Source: Halichondria panicea (lineage: Eukaryota; Porifera; Demospongiae; Suberitida; Halichondriidae). From it: a stretch of 64,000 nt of DNA. The stretch is from the NCBI RefSeq assembly GCF_963675165.1, contig NC_087380.1, forward strand, positions 3,339,803-3,403,802. Direction: 5' to 3'. The translations under genes were made by a program, and so were the position numbers. A model generated the notes under the pieces. That model had not been told where the DNA came from. It saw only the letters and a program-made list of their open reading frames with translations, and ran no database searches. Every line of letters starts with the position of its first letter. Position 1 is the stretch's first letter. Of this stretch, positions 10,605 through 22,546 are shown piece after piece.

Positions 10605-12225
10605 TAGTCTTTAAGAGGTTTCATTCCTAGTTAGGCTCTAAGTTTGTTGGCCTGTCTAATCTCTTCTGTCTCTTTAGTGCTTCTTTTGCTTCTGCTCTTA
10701 CTCTTCTTTTTATTGTCCTTTTTCTCAGTCTTATGGCCATCTTTGTCGCTGCGAGACTTGCAACTGGAGTGCTTGGAGTGACGATGGCGCGAGGGTAAGG
10801 GTGAACGGCTCTGGCTCCTCTTGCGCCTGGGATGGTCTGATAAAGGAGAGTGGGGAATGGGAATGTGATTGACTTACTGTCACGTCTTTTGAATCCTGTG
10901 TAGACATATACACTGTCCTGGTTGAGCAGCTCATCAATGAACTCGTCAATATGTAAGAGCTCTAACTCTGCAAAAGAACAACATAGCATGGCTATAATAT
11001 CACTTCAATCTCACATGGTGGCTTTACCACGTCCAGGCAGACAATAATTGGCTTAAGCGGTTAAGTGCTAGACTCCTACATGTAAGTGAGGTTTGGATCT
11101 TTTATCAGTACCGTATACCCTTGCAAAAATACGCCAACCCTTTTCTGCAAGAAGTTGAGGCTTATTAGGAGATTGGGCGTATCATCCCGAACGGTTACAT
11201 TTGTGGCCATGTATGAACATATCATTGACAAAAATGTTAATAAACTAATGCATGAGTGCATGCATGTGATTAAAAAGTGATAAGAATGAACATGGAGAAG
11301 TTAAGTAGACTCTATAATCTATTCGTTGTTCGTCAGATGTAGCAGCAGAAACTTCCCGAACGATGGAAAAGTTGTATCCTATAGAGAGCTATCAGGTACT
11401 TTGTTTCAGCAATCCAAGGCAAAGTAACCTGCACAATTGGGTGATGACTTTGTTCTCCTGCAGATTTGTGTTAATTGTTCCCTTTCTCTGGATATAAGAC
11501 TAATAAAGTCCAAGTTTGGCCCCAGAAGTTATGTGGTCAAACATGGCTTCATTTATGTTTTAAATATGCTAAGGGTGAAGCTTACACGTGCTCTACAGAA
11601 GCGCTTTTAACAAGTATATGAAATTTTGAATTTCAGCTAGTGAAGTATGACAAGTTTTATGACAATTAACATGATGAAGATCAACCTCAACACAATTAGT
11701 TGTTCCCTGCATATACATCTTCAAGGCAAACAGATCCACAGAGAACCTGATCTTGGTCCAACAAAGAGTAGAGTCAAAATAGCTACTATACAACTAGCTA
11801 CTATATACCTGAAACATAAACATGTGGCATTTAGCTACTGCGCATGCTCAAACTCTTCCTTCTGGGTGGGCGTATATATCGAGTCAAATAAATACTCTTG
11901 TGTAAATAGGGAATGGGCATATTTTCGCGAGGGTATGGTATATACGCCAGCGAGGCAGTAAGTGGTGAGTGGTTAGTGTGGCACAGTAGTGCCCAAATCC
12001 AATGGTTTGCAACCACGGTTAAATACACTTACCTCGTTTATTTTCTTCAGCTTCCTGTATACAGTATTGTAGAAAGTAATTGTAGCACTCCATAATGCAG
12101 CCTCAGGTAGAAGGCACCAAGGGCACGCACATATCTAGAGGGAAAAGGGCTCAATAAAAAGAGTTTACTAAAAACCTTGTACGCTGTAAGAGTTTGAATA
12201 CAGATTGTCACTATTATAATGAAAG
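10605..12225 (-). pseudogene. Partial decayed duplicate of PRPF38A
   Basis: Near-copy of part of the intact PRPF38A gene at 22547-26184. Positions 12025-12120 match exon 3 with indels. Positions 11025-11105 and 11945-12005 match intron 3. The exon 4 match (ELELLHIDEFIDELLNQD) runs straight into exon 6 sequence and on to 10627. Intron 4, exon 5 and intron 5 are absent and the RS-rich frame is shifted. Because intron 3 was copied along with the exons, this arose by DNA duplication, not retroposition, with a later internal deletion. A transposon (11109-11944) has since entered the copied intron, and a MITE abuts the other end at 12225. Confidence 0.85.
11109..11944. mobile_element. Non-autonomous DNA transposon inside the PRPF38A pseudogene
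   Basis: The PRPF38A intron 3 copy is interrupted exactly between about 11105 and 11945 relative to 24470-24510. The insert has imperfect terminal inverted repeats: ACCGTATACCCTTGCAAAA on the left and the complement of TTTTCGCGAGGGTATGGTAT on the right. It has no transposase frame. The terminus resembles the MITE at 15289-15499. Confidence 0.65.
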
Positions 12226-12755
12226 CATCGCGGGTGCTGATGCCTCGGTGGAGGTGTCAAAGCTACATAACATAAAGCTACTATAGCTATACACACATTA
12301 TATATCATGATGCATTAATTTTGCTGCAGAAACTCAAGGAGTGGGTAATGATCAACTATGATTGTTGTCAAAAATGATCGATGCCAAAAGTCCAAGTCTA
12401 AAATGAATGGCTGCACCAGCAGAGCCTTGCAGCTCATTTTTCACTTTTGCAGTTACCAACAGCTAGCGTTCTAGTGCAGAGCTAAGTTACTAAGTAGAGT
12501 AGCACTGCAACACTCCATGGACAAGTTTTGCTATGCACTTTTATTCCAATTAAGTAAGCAAAACTAGGCATAACTCGAGAATGAAGTTGCAAATCCACGA
12601 ATTAAAATCCAAGAAAACATGACTTAAAGCCTATAGAAACTCTTACTTGAACTTCATTGATCCTTGAGCAGCTGTAGCAGTCTACACAGACACACAAACA
12701 AACACACTAGCGTATACCTCGCTTGCGCATGCGCACCGAAGCATGTAAACATCCA
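12225..12755. mobile_element. MITE family B, copy 1
   Basis: About 510-bp non-coding repeat running from GCTGATGCCTCGGTGGAGGT to CTTGCGCATGCGCACCGAAG, with imperfect inverted ends (ATGCCTCGGTG). Other copies lie at 13345-13840, 18378-18890, 20205-20640 (rearranged) and 23286-24180 (opposite orientation). Confidence 0.8.
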
Positions 12756-12882
12756 GCTCAACACAGCTACAGAGAGTGCGATACGGGTATATATCAAGTC
12801 AACATCTTGAATTTGGGCTTAAAAGGAATCTATGACTCACAATAGCACAATTTGCTACGTTGTACATGTAACTGCATGAACA

Positions 12883-15800
12883 TCAAAACACGCCGAATGC
12901 TGTATAGTTAGTACATGTACTACTTCGTACAATATTGCCTAGGAAGCTGACGAGCTTAACTATTATGCCATATTGTGTGAACTCACTTGTATGCTTGACA
13001 CAGGCCTTGTGAATGCTACGAATTGCCTCCCCGTCTTCATTCTTTGCAGCAATTGCCACTAATCGACCGTAAGTAGCTGTTGAATTAGATGGATTGTCGA
13101 AATCAATACTTCTCCTTTTCCACTTCTTTAGAGCAGCGTAAAATTTCCCTGGAACACTAAAGAATGTCTGGGGATTCTGATCGATATCCTCAATCTCAGC
13201 ATCACTGAGGCCTAGCCTGTGCTTGTAATTGCCATAGCCAGCAATTTCGGTAGACAACTGGAGAAGAGCTTCATCCGAGCAATGTTGACTCAACTGAGCT
13301 GCAGTCGCTGTCGTCTCATGATGATGAACTGCATAGATAAAAATAAAAGTGCTGATGCCTCAGTGGAGGTGCCAAAGTTACATAACATAAAGCTATATAC
13401 ATGTACTTAGTTTTGTACACACATTATAATTATCAAGCCGGATGAACATTTATTGCATTAATTAATTTTTGCTGCAGGCAGAATCCAGAATCATGCACGG
13501 GGAAACTTAAGGAGTGGGTAATGATCAACCATGATTGTTGTTAAAAACCAGTCTAAAAGTGATGGCTGCATCAGCAGAGCCTTGCAGCTTTCTTCTCTCC
13601 AACACTCGGTGAACAAGTTTTTCTACGCACTCTTCTGAAAAGGCTGCAATGGCATTCCAAGTAAGCAACTCGAGAACGAAGCATTATTTTGAAAATCCAC
13701 GAATTAAATCCATGACTAGAAGTCTATAAAAACTCTTCTTGCACTTCATTGATCCTTGAGCAACTGTAGCAGTCTACACAGACACGCAGACAAACACACT
13801 ACCGTATACCTCGCTTGCGTATGCACACCGAGGCATAATTATATGGACTGACAACGCACATACATTGTACATGTGCACGATTGTAACTGTGAAATGATCA
13901 CAAATTGAACAATACCTGACTCAGTGGGGACTCCATCAGTAACTTCATGTAGTTGAGTCGCTGTGAGGACATAACAGTCACATGAGACACACTTACACAA
14001 TGCAACGGTCAAGGCTATACCTAAACAACCTCTTTTAGACCAAGGACTGAGGTAGGCTATATAGATTGTACATTTAGTGCTAACATTCGTAAGTGCTCCC
14101 TAATAAACTTCACACTGGTACGTGGGTTTGTATAAGCTAAATTGTGAGAAGTATAGGATATACCACATCTACGAGGAGGATATGCACCTATATATCCTCT
14201 GCTACCGTGGTTACTCCGAGGGGTGTGTAACCATGGTAGCGGAGGATTATACAGAGTGCATATCCTCCGAGTAGGTGTGATATATCTGACTTATGCCACG
14301 TGACCGCAGCACTATATAGAAGGACCTCCTCCAGCAACAATTCAATCCATGGATGCATAATTATACTGCAAGAGCAGGACTATGCTGGATTTTGCAGTCA
14401 AGAGCTATAGCAGCATGAAAAACAACCTAGAACACTCTGCATGCCTGGGCTGTATGTTATTACCTGAGGCGCGTGTGGGCGGCCACGGGTATAGTAGTAC
14501 TTTGGTTTGTTTGACTGTTTGTTTATGATATGTGAGCCTACTCACCTGGATGCCATAGCACTGCGTTTACAGCATGGATAGCCTCCATACAACAAGTAAA
14601 AGTGACAGATTTCGATGTTAAAGCTTCGTTGTCGTATAAAAGCGAGCAAAACCTAAGAAGCTTGAACTTGCATGTGGCAGCTAGCTAACTACACGCGGTC
14701 TTTATTCGAGACAGACTACGTATTTACAGCTGAAGTGATCTCGTACCAGGAACAATGGGAAAGGGTCCCTAAAGTAGAAAGCTAGAATTGTGACTGGTTG
14801 TTGTCTCAGCTGACTCGACTCTGGATCCTAGCACCAAGACTCCAGGAGCCATACTTCTCTAAGACTCGACCAGACTTCTTTGAGTGCATGTCTCATGTAC
14901 CACGACAACTCTGTTTCATCATGCCTACGTTTCATCATGCCTCGATCCAGTCTGGTTTAGTTTTATTGTTTCTGACTTGTTGTGCTAGACAGTCAGTCAT
15001 ACGATACATACTACATGCACTGCATTATATCACTCCTCTGGTTTCATGTCACCAGCCGAGGGTTTGCACTTTAGTGCTCTAGTTTTTCTATGTATCATAC
15101 AGCTGTTGACCAATGAGATAAATTAGTGGTGACGTAAGTATAGTATAAGTATAAGTTTAAGTTGTTATTGTGAGGCAGACACAACATCGGAATGTACATG
15201 TAAAAAGCACTGAGCATTATGGGAGCCAAAAACACAAACTAAAAAAATCTGTCTCCAGTAAAACAAACCTCGGCCCACATAGACAGTATACCGTATAGCG
15301 GGTATATTTCGAGGGTATAAATTTTCGCGGAAATGCCTTTAAGAATGGTTTTCGCCGTTTTAATTTTCGTGGAATAACGCTTTTTTGCAGCAATGCATGC
15401 ATGCAATATTAAATTTGCGGTTATAAATTTTCGCGGTTCATGCCTAATCAGTGAAAACCACGAACATTTATACCCTTGAAATATACCCACTATACGGTAA
15501 GTTCGTGAGGTTAGATAACTCACTTGTTTCCTTTTTGTAGAGCGCTGTGTAGACAGTGAGGACCACTATCCCAGCAGCTTGATCCTTTACCTCACACCGG
15601 TAGTGACCAAAGTCTTTCTCACTCACACTTTGGAAGCTGAGAGCGTTGGGGCGATCATCAGTTGTCTTGATCTGACGTCTGGAGCCCTCTTTGGTCCAGT
15701 AGAAGGAGAAACCGTCCTCAGCAAACTGTAGTACCTCTAATTCCGTGCTGCTTCCTAGAGACACGTGCTGTATGTGTAAGAAACCTTTTAAAGCAGACAA

Positions 15801-18800
15801 GCTTGCCTTCGATCTGATTCACATTAATTTTACTTCTATACGTAGATATAGTTTAGTGGTACGATTTTATTTGCACACAACAGAATGCACAGCACATTCA
15901 TTTTGGCTACATGTACATGCATACACACAGTAAACTGAGGTAAATTTACTTGGCCCCTTTTCCATACATGTATCTTTTCGCCCAATAAAAAGAACACACA
16001 CTTATTTACGAAAACTCAACAAGACGAGAATGACAATTTTCACTTGCCTTCCCCAACCACACTTGTTGTCCTTCACTGAGGCTGACAGGACTTCTACCAC
16101 ACAGGAAGTGAATCTTTCGGCCTTGAACAAGGGTGCAAAGGCTGTTAAGACTCTTGCTTGCTGCATGTTTGGGGCATGAGCATTGGAATGCAATACTGAG
16201 AATCAATTTTGGAAATAAGATATTGAGCAAGTATAGGATTGCTGACAGAGTGTGGGAGCAAAGATCGTGAAGGGAGAAATCGCTCTGTTCTGGATTGCGT
16301 TCAACTCGTATCTCGTAGCTTCTATCGTGAGAGAGCAGTGTCACTTTGTGTACATAGTCAACATAAAAGGAGACAGCGTTTCTCTTTACATGATCTTCCA
16401 CTAATTCCCACGTCAATCCGAGAATTTCATGAGGGCCTTGGGAAACTAGTCGAGTGATCAGCCCACAGAAAACTCCTGTTGGTACGTAACCAAAGCTGAA
16501 TGTGATATGGAGTGGTTCTGGGTTGTTGGCATCTGGAGGTGGGTTGGTCAGCTTGTCTTGCGGAGCACAATCCAAAATAGCTGGCATCAGGTAGGTGGTT
16601 CGTTCACCATCTTCATCTTTGTGTGTGATCTCAGAGAGAAGGTTAAGGTACTTGAGAAGCTTCACAAGCGGCTGGGACGGTATCAGAAACTTGTTTTCTA
16701 TATTCTTTGTAACTTGAACATCCAATTGGCAATGCCGCTCGATGGCCTGCAGTGAAAATTGACCTCTCCTGATCAATTCGGCTCGCTCACATTCAGTATC
16801 GTAGCCTCCACCATGAACACTATGCATAGAAATGATTATCAGTTGGCTTATGCTATCGAAGATCACTTGAGGTAAACAGATGACGTGACGTTTGAGAAGC
16901 CAGCGTGGATCGTCATCGTTGGGAACATTCGTATAATACAGGATTGAGCCTATACAATGAAGGTAGAGGAGACATATTTTGGTTTCATCTTCATTCATCT
17001 CCAGCCTTTTGCCAATTTCAATACAATCCTCTACTGTGGCAATTTGATATTCCTTTCGAAGAATAATTCCTAGTACAAGCCAATTCTTTGATATTGGAAG
17101 AGAGGTTTTGCCGAAGCGAGAGTAGAATATTTTATTCATTAAGCCACGTAATGGAGAAATTTCAGTGTTCTCTGTGCCTTTATCATTATCGAGTGGAAAA
17201 AAGGACATCCTGTCAGAAGAGCAATTTGCATCTTTATCGGAAGTGTCATCAGGTTCATTTTGCTTGGGAAAAACTAAAATTTGTTCAAAAGTTTTGGTGA
17301 TTGGCTTCAATGCTGTGTTTATTTCTGCCATTTTTTCTCTGGTCAACCTTTCTTTTTCTGGGCCGTCTGTTGAATCTCTGCCAAGCTTATCCTTGTGGGT
17401 TCCTATTAGGGCTGCCACTGGAGGCGCTGTGAAGAAAGCATCAAATTTTTCCTTCAACTTAGTATTTTTTAAGAGAGGCTTTGACATTTCTGACATGTGA
17501 CGCACACTAGCAATTGATGAGAGGATTTGAGAGACTGCGGTTTTCACTGTGTGCATCGATTTATAAGGAGTGATGACTTTGCCGTCTCGACTAAATGGAA
17601 TATCGTAGGGCTTGTCAAGTTCCTTGCTCAGATCTAAGAACACTAGATACATGGCCGGGCCGTTGCTCAGAGCTGGTAGCATTTCTAAGAAGCCTGGCTG
17701 ACCTCCGACATCGTTGATGTTTAGCAAGGTGTTGCCAAGACATTTGGTCATTTGAGAGTAGTTTCCGCTCTTTATCAGTTTCCCCAGCCGAAGAATGATT
17801 TGTGCCAGTTTGTTTTGATGGTCTACAGCAGCTTTATCCTCCGAGTCAGCAGGTGTAGCTTGTTGTACAGTTTGTGTGTTGACTTTGTGAGGTACCCTTT
17901 CTTCATGTCGGCTGATGGGTGTGATGTCTTTTTCACCAGAAGGTGATACCAATATTTGACCACTTGTCATTTCATCCTTGGGTAGATCTAAATCATCGAG
18001 AGTCACATTGCCACATAGATAGCCAAAAATCATCTTGGCTTCTTCATCGACATCCTTGGAAGATATCCACTCATCTTCATTAATCAATGCCATGACCTGG
18101 ATACAGTTAGCTAGTAGAGTGCTGGGATGTTTGGCCTTGTCTCCAGCTGATCGAATGTTTTCGTACACCTGCAGTAGACGATTAAGTGTAGTCGTTTTCC
18201 CAACGTGAGGCGGACCAACAAGAAAGAGCTTCAAAGTGCACATATCGATTGTTTCTTTATCGACCATTAGAGTCATGAGTCTATCGAGGTATCGCCGCTG
18301 CCATTTGATAACTGCAGGGGGAACACCATTTACGTTTAACGCGATTAACACTAACATGCAAAATGAAAGCACCACGGGTGCTGATGCCTCGGCTACATAA
18401 CATAGGGCTACTAGCAGCTATTGCTATACCAATTAAGAGTTCATTAAGAACTCTTGCTAATACACACATGATTATTATGATGAACGTTTGCTCAATGAGT
18501 GGGAAATGATCGACTGATCGTGATTGTTGCTAAAAAGGATGCCAAAGGTACAAGGTCTAAAATTAATGGCTGCTGCATCACTCTTGCAGCTACCAATAGC
18601 TAGCGGTCTACATACTACTAAATAGAGTTGCAACACTCCATGGATAAGTTTTGCTACGTACTCTTTTGAAAAGGCTGCAATGGCATTCCAAGTACATGTA
18701 AGTGCAAAACTAGGAATAACTCGAGAGCGAACCATTATTTTGCAAACCCACAAATTAAAATCCAAGAAAACATGACTAGAAGTTTATATTTTACTTGCAG

Positions 18801-21800
18801 TTCATTGATCCTTGAGCAGCTGTAGCAGTCTACACAGACACAAATACACTATCGTATATACCACGCTTGCGCATGCGCACCGAGGTATTATTAATACTAA
18901 TCACTGTATTGTTAGTAAACACGCAAATTCTACACGCAAACTTATTTCCAACTTACCAACATCCTATATACCCCTTGCTATTTACCTTCATCAAGTTGTG
19001 TCCTGAGGTTGGCAGCAAGGTCGCTGTGACCTTTGTCACGTAGGAGCTGTTGTATTTGTTCGAATTTTAGTAGACGCAGGGCGGGGGGAACTTTGATTTT
19101 GTTGTCGAGGAGCAACTTTTTTAGAGCATCAGAGTCTTCATCAGTCAATGCAGTGCCTGCAACATAACGATGTTGGATGCATAATTACATATACTATATG
19201 TACATGTAATTTGGCACACTTAGGCTATTGATATAACGTCATACGTAATTGCAGTATAATACTAGAAAATAGAATCAGCATCTCGAAGAGGAATTAAGGG
19301 AGTTGCCTGGAACCGTTAGGAACTGTGTATATACACATGGGTAATGCAGGCACCTAGCATGATCATTGTTGTGCTATATATAATAGAGTCTCCTACCAGT
19401 TGTTTCTGGCTGTTCATTGCCAGCACTGGATGTCCGTTGACCGGAGAGAGAGCCAGAGGTCACTGGAGGAGGAATGAGAAAGTTACATGTGACAGTTGCA
19501 ATTAATAATAGTAAGTCACCTTTTCGATTTTTGGTTGGGGGTGGTGATCTATTCTCCTCACTCCTGGAGTCACTTTCTCCAGTCATAGCAGCTGTATACG
19601 GAGAGTAGCTGTGTTGAACCAGACTGTGTATACTCATAATCGTAGTGCGCTTACATTCTTGAGGTAGAGACTTGAGGTAGTCAGCAATTTCAGTAAAACC
19701 CTCCATTGTAGCAAGGTCAAGAGGAGTGTCCCCCTCATCGTCAGTTGCACCTGAACAAGAGTGAGTGTAGAAACAAAGCTGAGGGGTGTGTTTTACTCAC
19801 CGATATCACAGTTGACCTTCTCTACCAAGTATTGCACCACATCTTTGTGTCCTCTGTAGCATGCAAAGTGGAGAGGGGTCCTGGACCAGTTATCATCTTC
19901 CCTCACATCTGCACATTACAGACGTGCGTAATTATACAAGAAAATGACAAGTATACTATCAACTGAGGAAGGCTATTTTGGTAAGACATCTGTGTGTACA
20001 ATAAAATTAAGTGGGCATGCAGAATAGCCGTCATAGTACAATGTCAATTCTCAATTTAATAGCATTGTTGTCAGATAATTGATATTATGCACGGTCGTGT
20101 CCTGTTGTGCTGTTAGCTGATTAGACGTAATTAATGGCCCGGTTTTGCTAGTACCATTGAATTATACACACTCGAGCAGATAGGAATAATCGTAATATCT
20201 TGAGTAGTTAACATCTTGCAGCTACCAATAGCTAGCGTTCTAGTGCAGACAGATCTAGAAGGTAGCAAATTAAGGGTGCTCAAGCACCCTTTGGAGAATT
20301 ATCTGTGTGTCTCACTCATTGACTGATTGAAGGCTGAAGTCACTCCTAGCCTTGGTACTTGCTGAGTATAGCTGTCCTACAGAGCTAACTACTAAGCAGA
20401 ATATAATTTTATAGCTACTTAACACTCTATGGACTACACACTATTCTGAAATAGCTGCAATATGGCATTCCAAGTATCGAGAACAAGGCATTATTTTGCA
20501 AACAAAACACAACTTAGAAACCTATAAAAGCTCTATTTGCACTTCATTGATCATTAAACAGCTATAGCAGTCTACACAGACACATACCACACTATACCGT
20601 ATATACTTCGCTTGCGCATGCACAAAAGAGGCATAATGGCATAATGGCATAATGAGAACCATCTAGATTAGCTATAGTAAGGACAATAACCAAATAAGGG
20701 CATTAGCACCAAACCAGGACGTGATCATACACACAGTACACTAACACATAATATTATGCCATACATCATTTACCACTAACGAGGCTAAAGGTTGTTACAC
20801 TTCCTATAACACTCTGAAATCACCACAGGTACAATATACTGTATATTTGATCAGAGGCCGCTCTTATAATCATAAAGGTCGCATTCAAATAATAGCCTCT
20901 CTACAGCCCATCTTCAGTGCAATAGAAGCCGCTCTTAAATAGTAGCCTCAGTGAACTTTGAAGCTATGTCTCTGCATGTGGCAGCCAATTGATACTGGTA
21001 TCTACGACAAACTAAAGGTTATTGAAATAGCTGGGGCTAATAAACGCCTCTCTTGAACAGTGGCCTCTCTCGAATTGTAGCCTCCTCTGCCAGCAAATAA
21101 AACATTTAGTAACCGCGGCAGGTATATACGGTACATGTACATTATGACACTCACTCTTGGGATCAACCTTGTCTTGCTCAACCAGTTTCTTCACCACGTC
21201 CAGCTTGCCACACCGACATGCTGCACACAGTAGTTTGGCGTTGTTGTCCTCATCACTACCACAGCCACGACTCATCAGGTAAAGGGCAACATCCATACAG
21301 CCTTCATACAGATATACCAGAGCTATGTCCAACGGTGATTGTCCCTTATCATTCCTCACATCTGTACATTATACAGACATGCAGATTTCGTGTAAACTAA
21401 ACTCATTTCGCGGATAGAGATTCAAATGACCACACCCCTACAGTAGAGAGGTTTCAATACTGTTTTCGTTGAACTAAATTTTCAAGGTTCAAGGTCAATC
21501 CACAAAAATTTAGTGCCTAATCAGATACACAGAATATGATTTAAAAATACATGTGTACAGAGACCTTAATCAGTAAAGCTCACCAACATCCATCTTCAGC
21601 TCCTCCACCAGATACTTTACCAAGTCTTTACTTCCTTCCACACAAGCATAGTGAAGAGGAGTCATGTTATATTTATCCCTCACACCTGTTGTGGAACAGA
21701 GTTCAGCTATCACACAGAAAATATTATTGTCGAAATTATTGATTCAGATATGGAGGAACAATAATGTACACAAATAATTATAAAGACAACATTGTACTTA

Positions 21801-22260
21801 CCAGTGCTACATCCGACTTCTCGAATCAAGTAATCCACTATCTTTAAATGACCTCCCCAACATGCATAGTGAAGTGGAGTAATGTTATCCTTCCCACCAC
21901 CTTTATCAGTATGAGCTCTATGGGTAACAAGCGTCTTCACAATCTCAAGGTAGCCCTTACTACAAGCTCTGTGTAAAGGAGGCTCCCTCTTCCTCTCCTC
22001 ACTCCAGTAGAGCTGGTGGTTAGGGTCCGCCCCCTGTCCCAACAGGGACGTCACTTTGATGATATCACGATATGCTACAGCATCCCATAATTCCTTGGCT
22101 AGCTTCTTTTGAGCACTATAATTATGAGTACAACATGGGTGGGGGTCAGTCGAGTCCGATGATATATAAAAGTATAGATCTACAACTGAATACACCACAA
22201 GCAAGCATGCACTGTATATAATTCTTACTCTAGCTCAGAGTCTTGTTGACTTGTGTCCAT
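12883..22260 (-). CDS. Ankyrin - Roc/COR GTPase - Ig-like - Death domain protein
   Basis: Thirteen exons: 22229-22260, 21802-22115, 21584-21685, 21155-21361, 19801-19908, 19655-19750, 19520-19591, 19397-19462, 18986-19156, 16044-18311, 15524-15754, 13916-13960, 12883-13328. The total is 4158 nt (1385 aa plus stop) in one frame, nearly all joints in phase 1. Domains in order: about six ankyrin repeats (TPLHYACWGGHLKIVDYLI, TPLHFACYRGHKDVVQYLV); a polar linker and helical segment; a Roc-like GTPase with P-loop GPPHVGKT (422-429), G3 DVGGQPGF and G4 THKD; a COR-like region; an Ig-like module (FYWTKEG, FGHYRCEV) that resembles MALT1-type Ig folds but lacks the first cysteine; and a Death-type fold (LGLSDAEIEDIDQNPQ, KFYAALKKWKRR). 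It has no signal peptide, so it is cytoplasmic and DAPK/ROCO-like in layout without a kinase. It is likely a signalling scaffold or sensor. It could be two adjacent genes, split before the Ig exon. Confidence 0.68.
13345..13840. mobile_element. MITE family B, copy 2
   Basis: Same orientation and ends as the copy at 12225-12755 (GATGCCTCAGTGGAGGTG to CTTGCGTATGCACACCGAGG), with small indels. It lies in the intron just upstream of the Death-domain exon of the ankyrin/Roc gene. Confidence 0.8.
14157..14289. repeat. Palindromic MITE/hairpin in an intron
   Basis: Near-perfect inverted repeat: GGATATACCACATCTACGAG and the following sequence pairs with CTCCGAGTAGGTGTGATATATC. The centre is at about 14222, in the ankyrin/Roc gene intron. 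No coding sequence. Confidence 0.7.
14460..15085. repeat. Interspersed repeat family C, copy 1
   Basis: A repeat of about 620 bp beginning TACCTGAGGCGCGTGTGGGC and ending GCCGAGGGTTTGCACTTTAG with TGCTCTAGTTT. It is related over its length to 60705-62169. Lies in the intron between the Ig-like and next exon of the ankyrin/Roc gene. Its internal ACCTGGATGC...CTGTAAACG stretch can imitate a minus-strand exon, but it recurs in every copy. Confidence 0.75.
15289..15499. mobile_element. MITE family F (TACCGTATA ends)
   Basis: About 210 bp with long inverted ends: TACCGTATAGCGGGTATATT on the left and its complement ending TATACGGTA on the right. The right end lies 25 bp from the Ig-like exon donor at 15523. 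Confidence 0.8.
18378..18890. mobile_element. MITE family B, copy 3
   Basis: GCTGATGCCTCGGCTACATA to CTTGCGCATGCGCACCGAGG. It fills most of the intron between exons 18986-19156 and 16044-18311 and ends about 65 bp before the Roc exon acceptor. Confidence 0.8.
20205..20640. mobile_element. MITE family B, rearranged copy 4
   Basis: The 3' half of family B (ATAGCTAGCGTTCTAGTGCA to the CGCTTGCGCATGCAC end) is recognisable but interrupted by about 130 bp of unrelated sequence. It lacks the 5' third. Confidence 0.6.
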
Positions 22261-22546
22261 GTGTACGTGTGAAAGAGGAAGTACAGTACCAGTCCATGCA
22301 GTGACAGTGCAAGTGCTAGATCTAGTCAGTAAAGTTGAATGATCGAGTCTCAACACGGAGTTTGACCATACTGTTAGCCTGCAATCAGTGACGGCTTGCG
22401 AGTCTAACAGGTGCATGTGACTTCAAATGAATAATTATATCATACTACCCGAAAATACGCCCCCCTCGTATTTAAGCCCCCCCCAATCAGAGCAGGAAAA
22501 AAGTTTATGGCTCAGGAATGTAACCATTATAACAATAAAGAGAAAA

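Noticed and set aside
14530-14580. Possible minus-strand exon ending at a GTGAGTAG donor
   Set aside because: The same sequence recurs in repeat C at 60845, 60985, 61505 and 61660, so it is part of the repeat.
16044-16054. A GC-AG intron using AAG|GCAAGT at the end of the Roc/COR exon
   Set aside because: It would break phase with the Ig-like exon; the ordinary GT donor ten bases on keeps it.
16006-18375. Treating the Roc/COR block as a stand-alone gene starting at 18375
   Set aside because: That start lies at the edge of a MITE. An AG acceptor at 18312-18313 joins the block in phase with the upstream ankyrin exons, and the exon sum is a multiple of three.
18986-19156. Second Death domain in the linker exon of the ankyrin/Roc gene
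   Set aside because: The exon is helical (ALKKLLLDNKIKVPPALRLL) but lacks Death-domain core positions; called a linker only.
20826-21135. Possible further MITE (TATACTGTATA to ATATACGGTA)
   Set aside because: Ends match too weakly to define an element with confidence.
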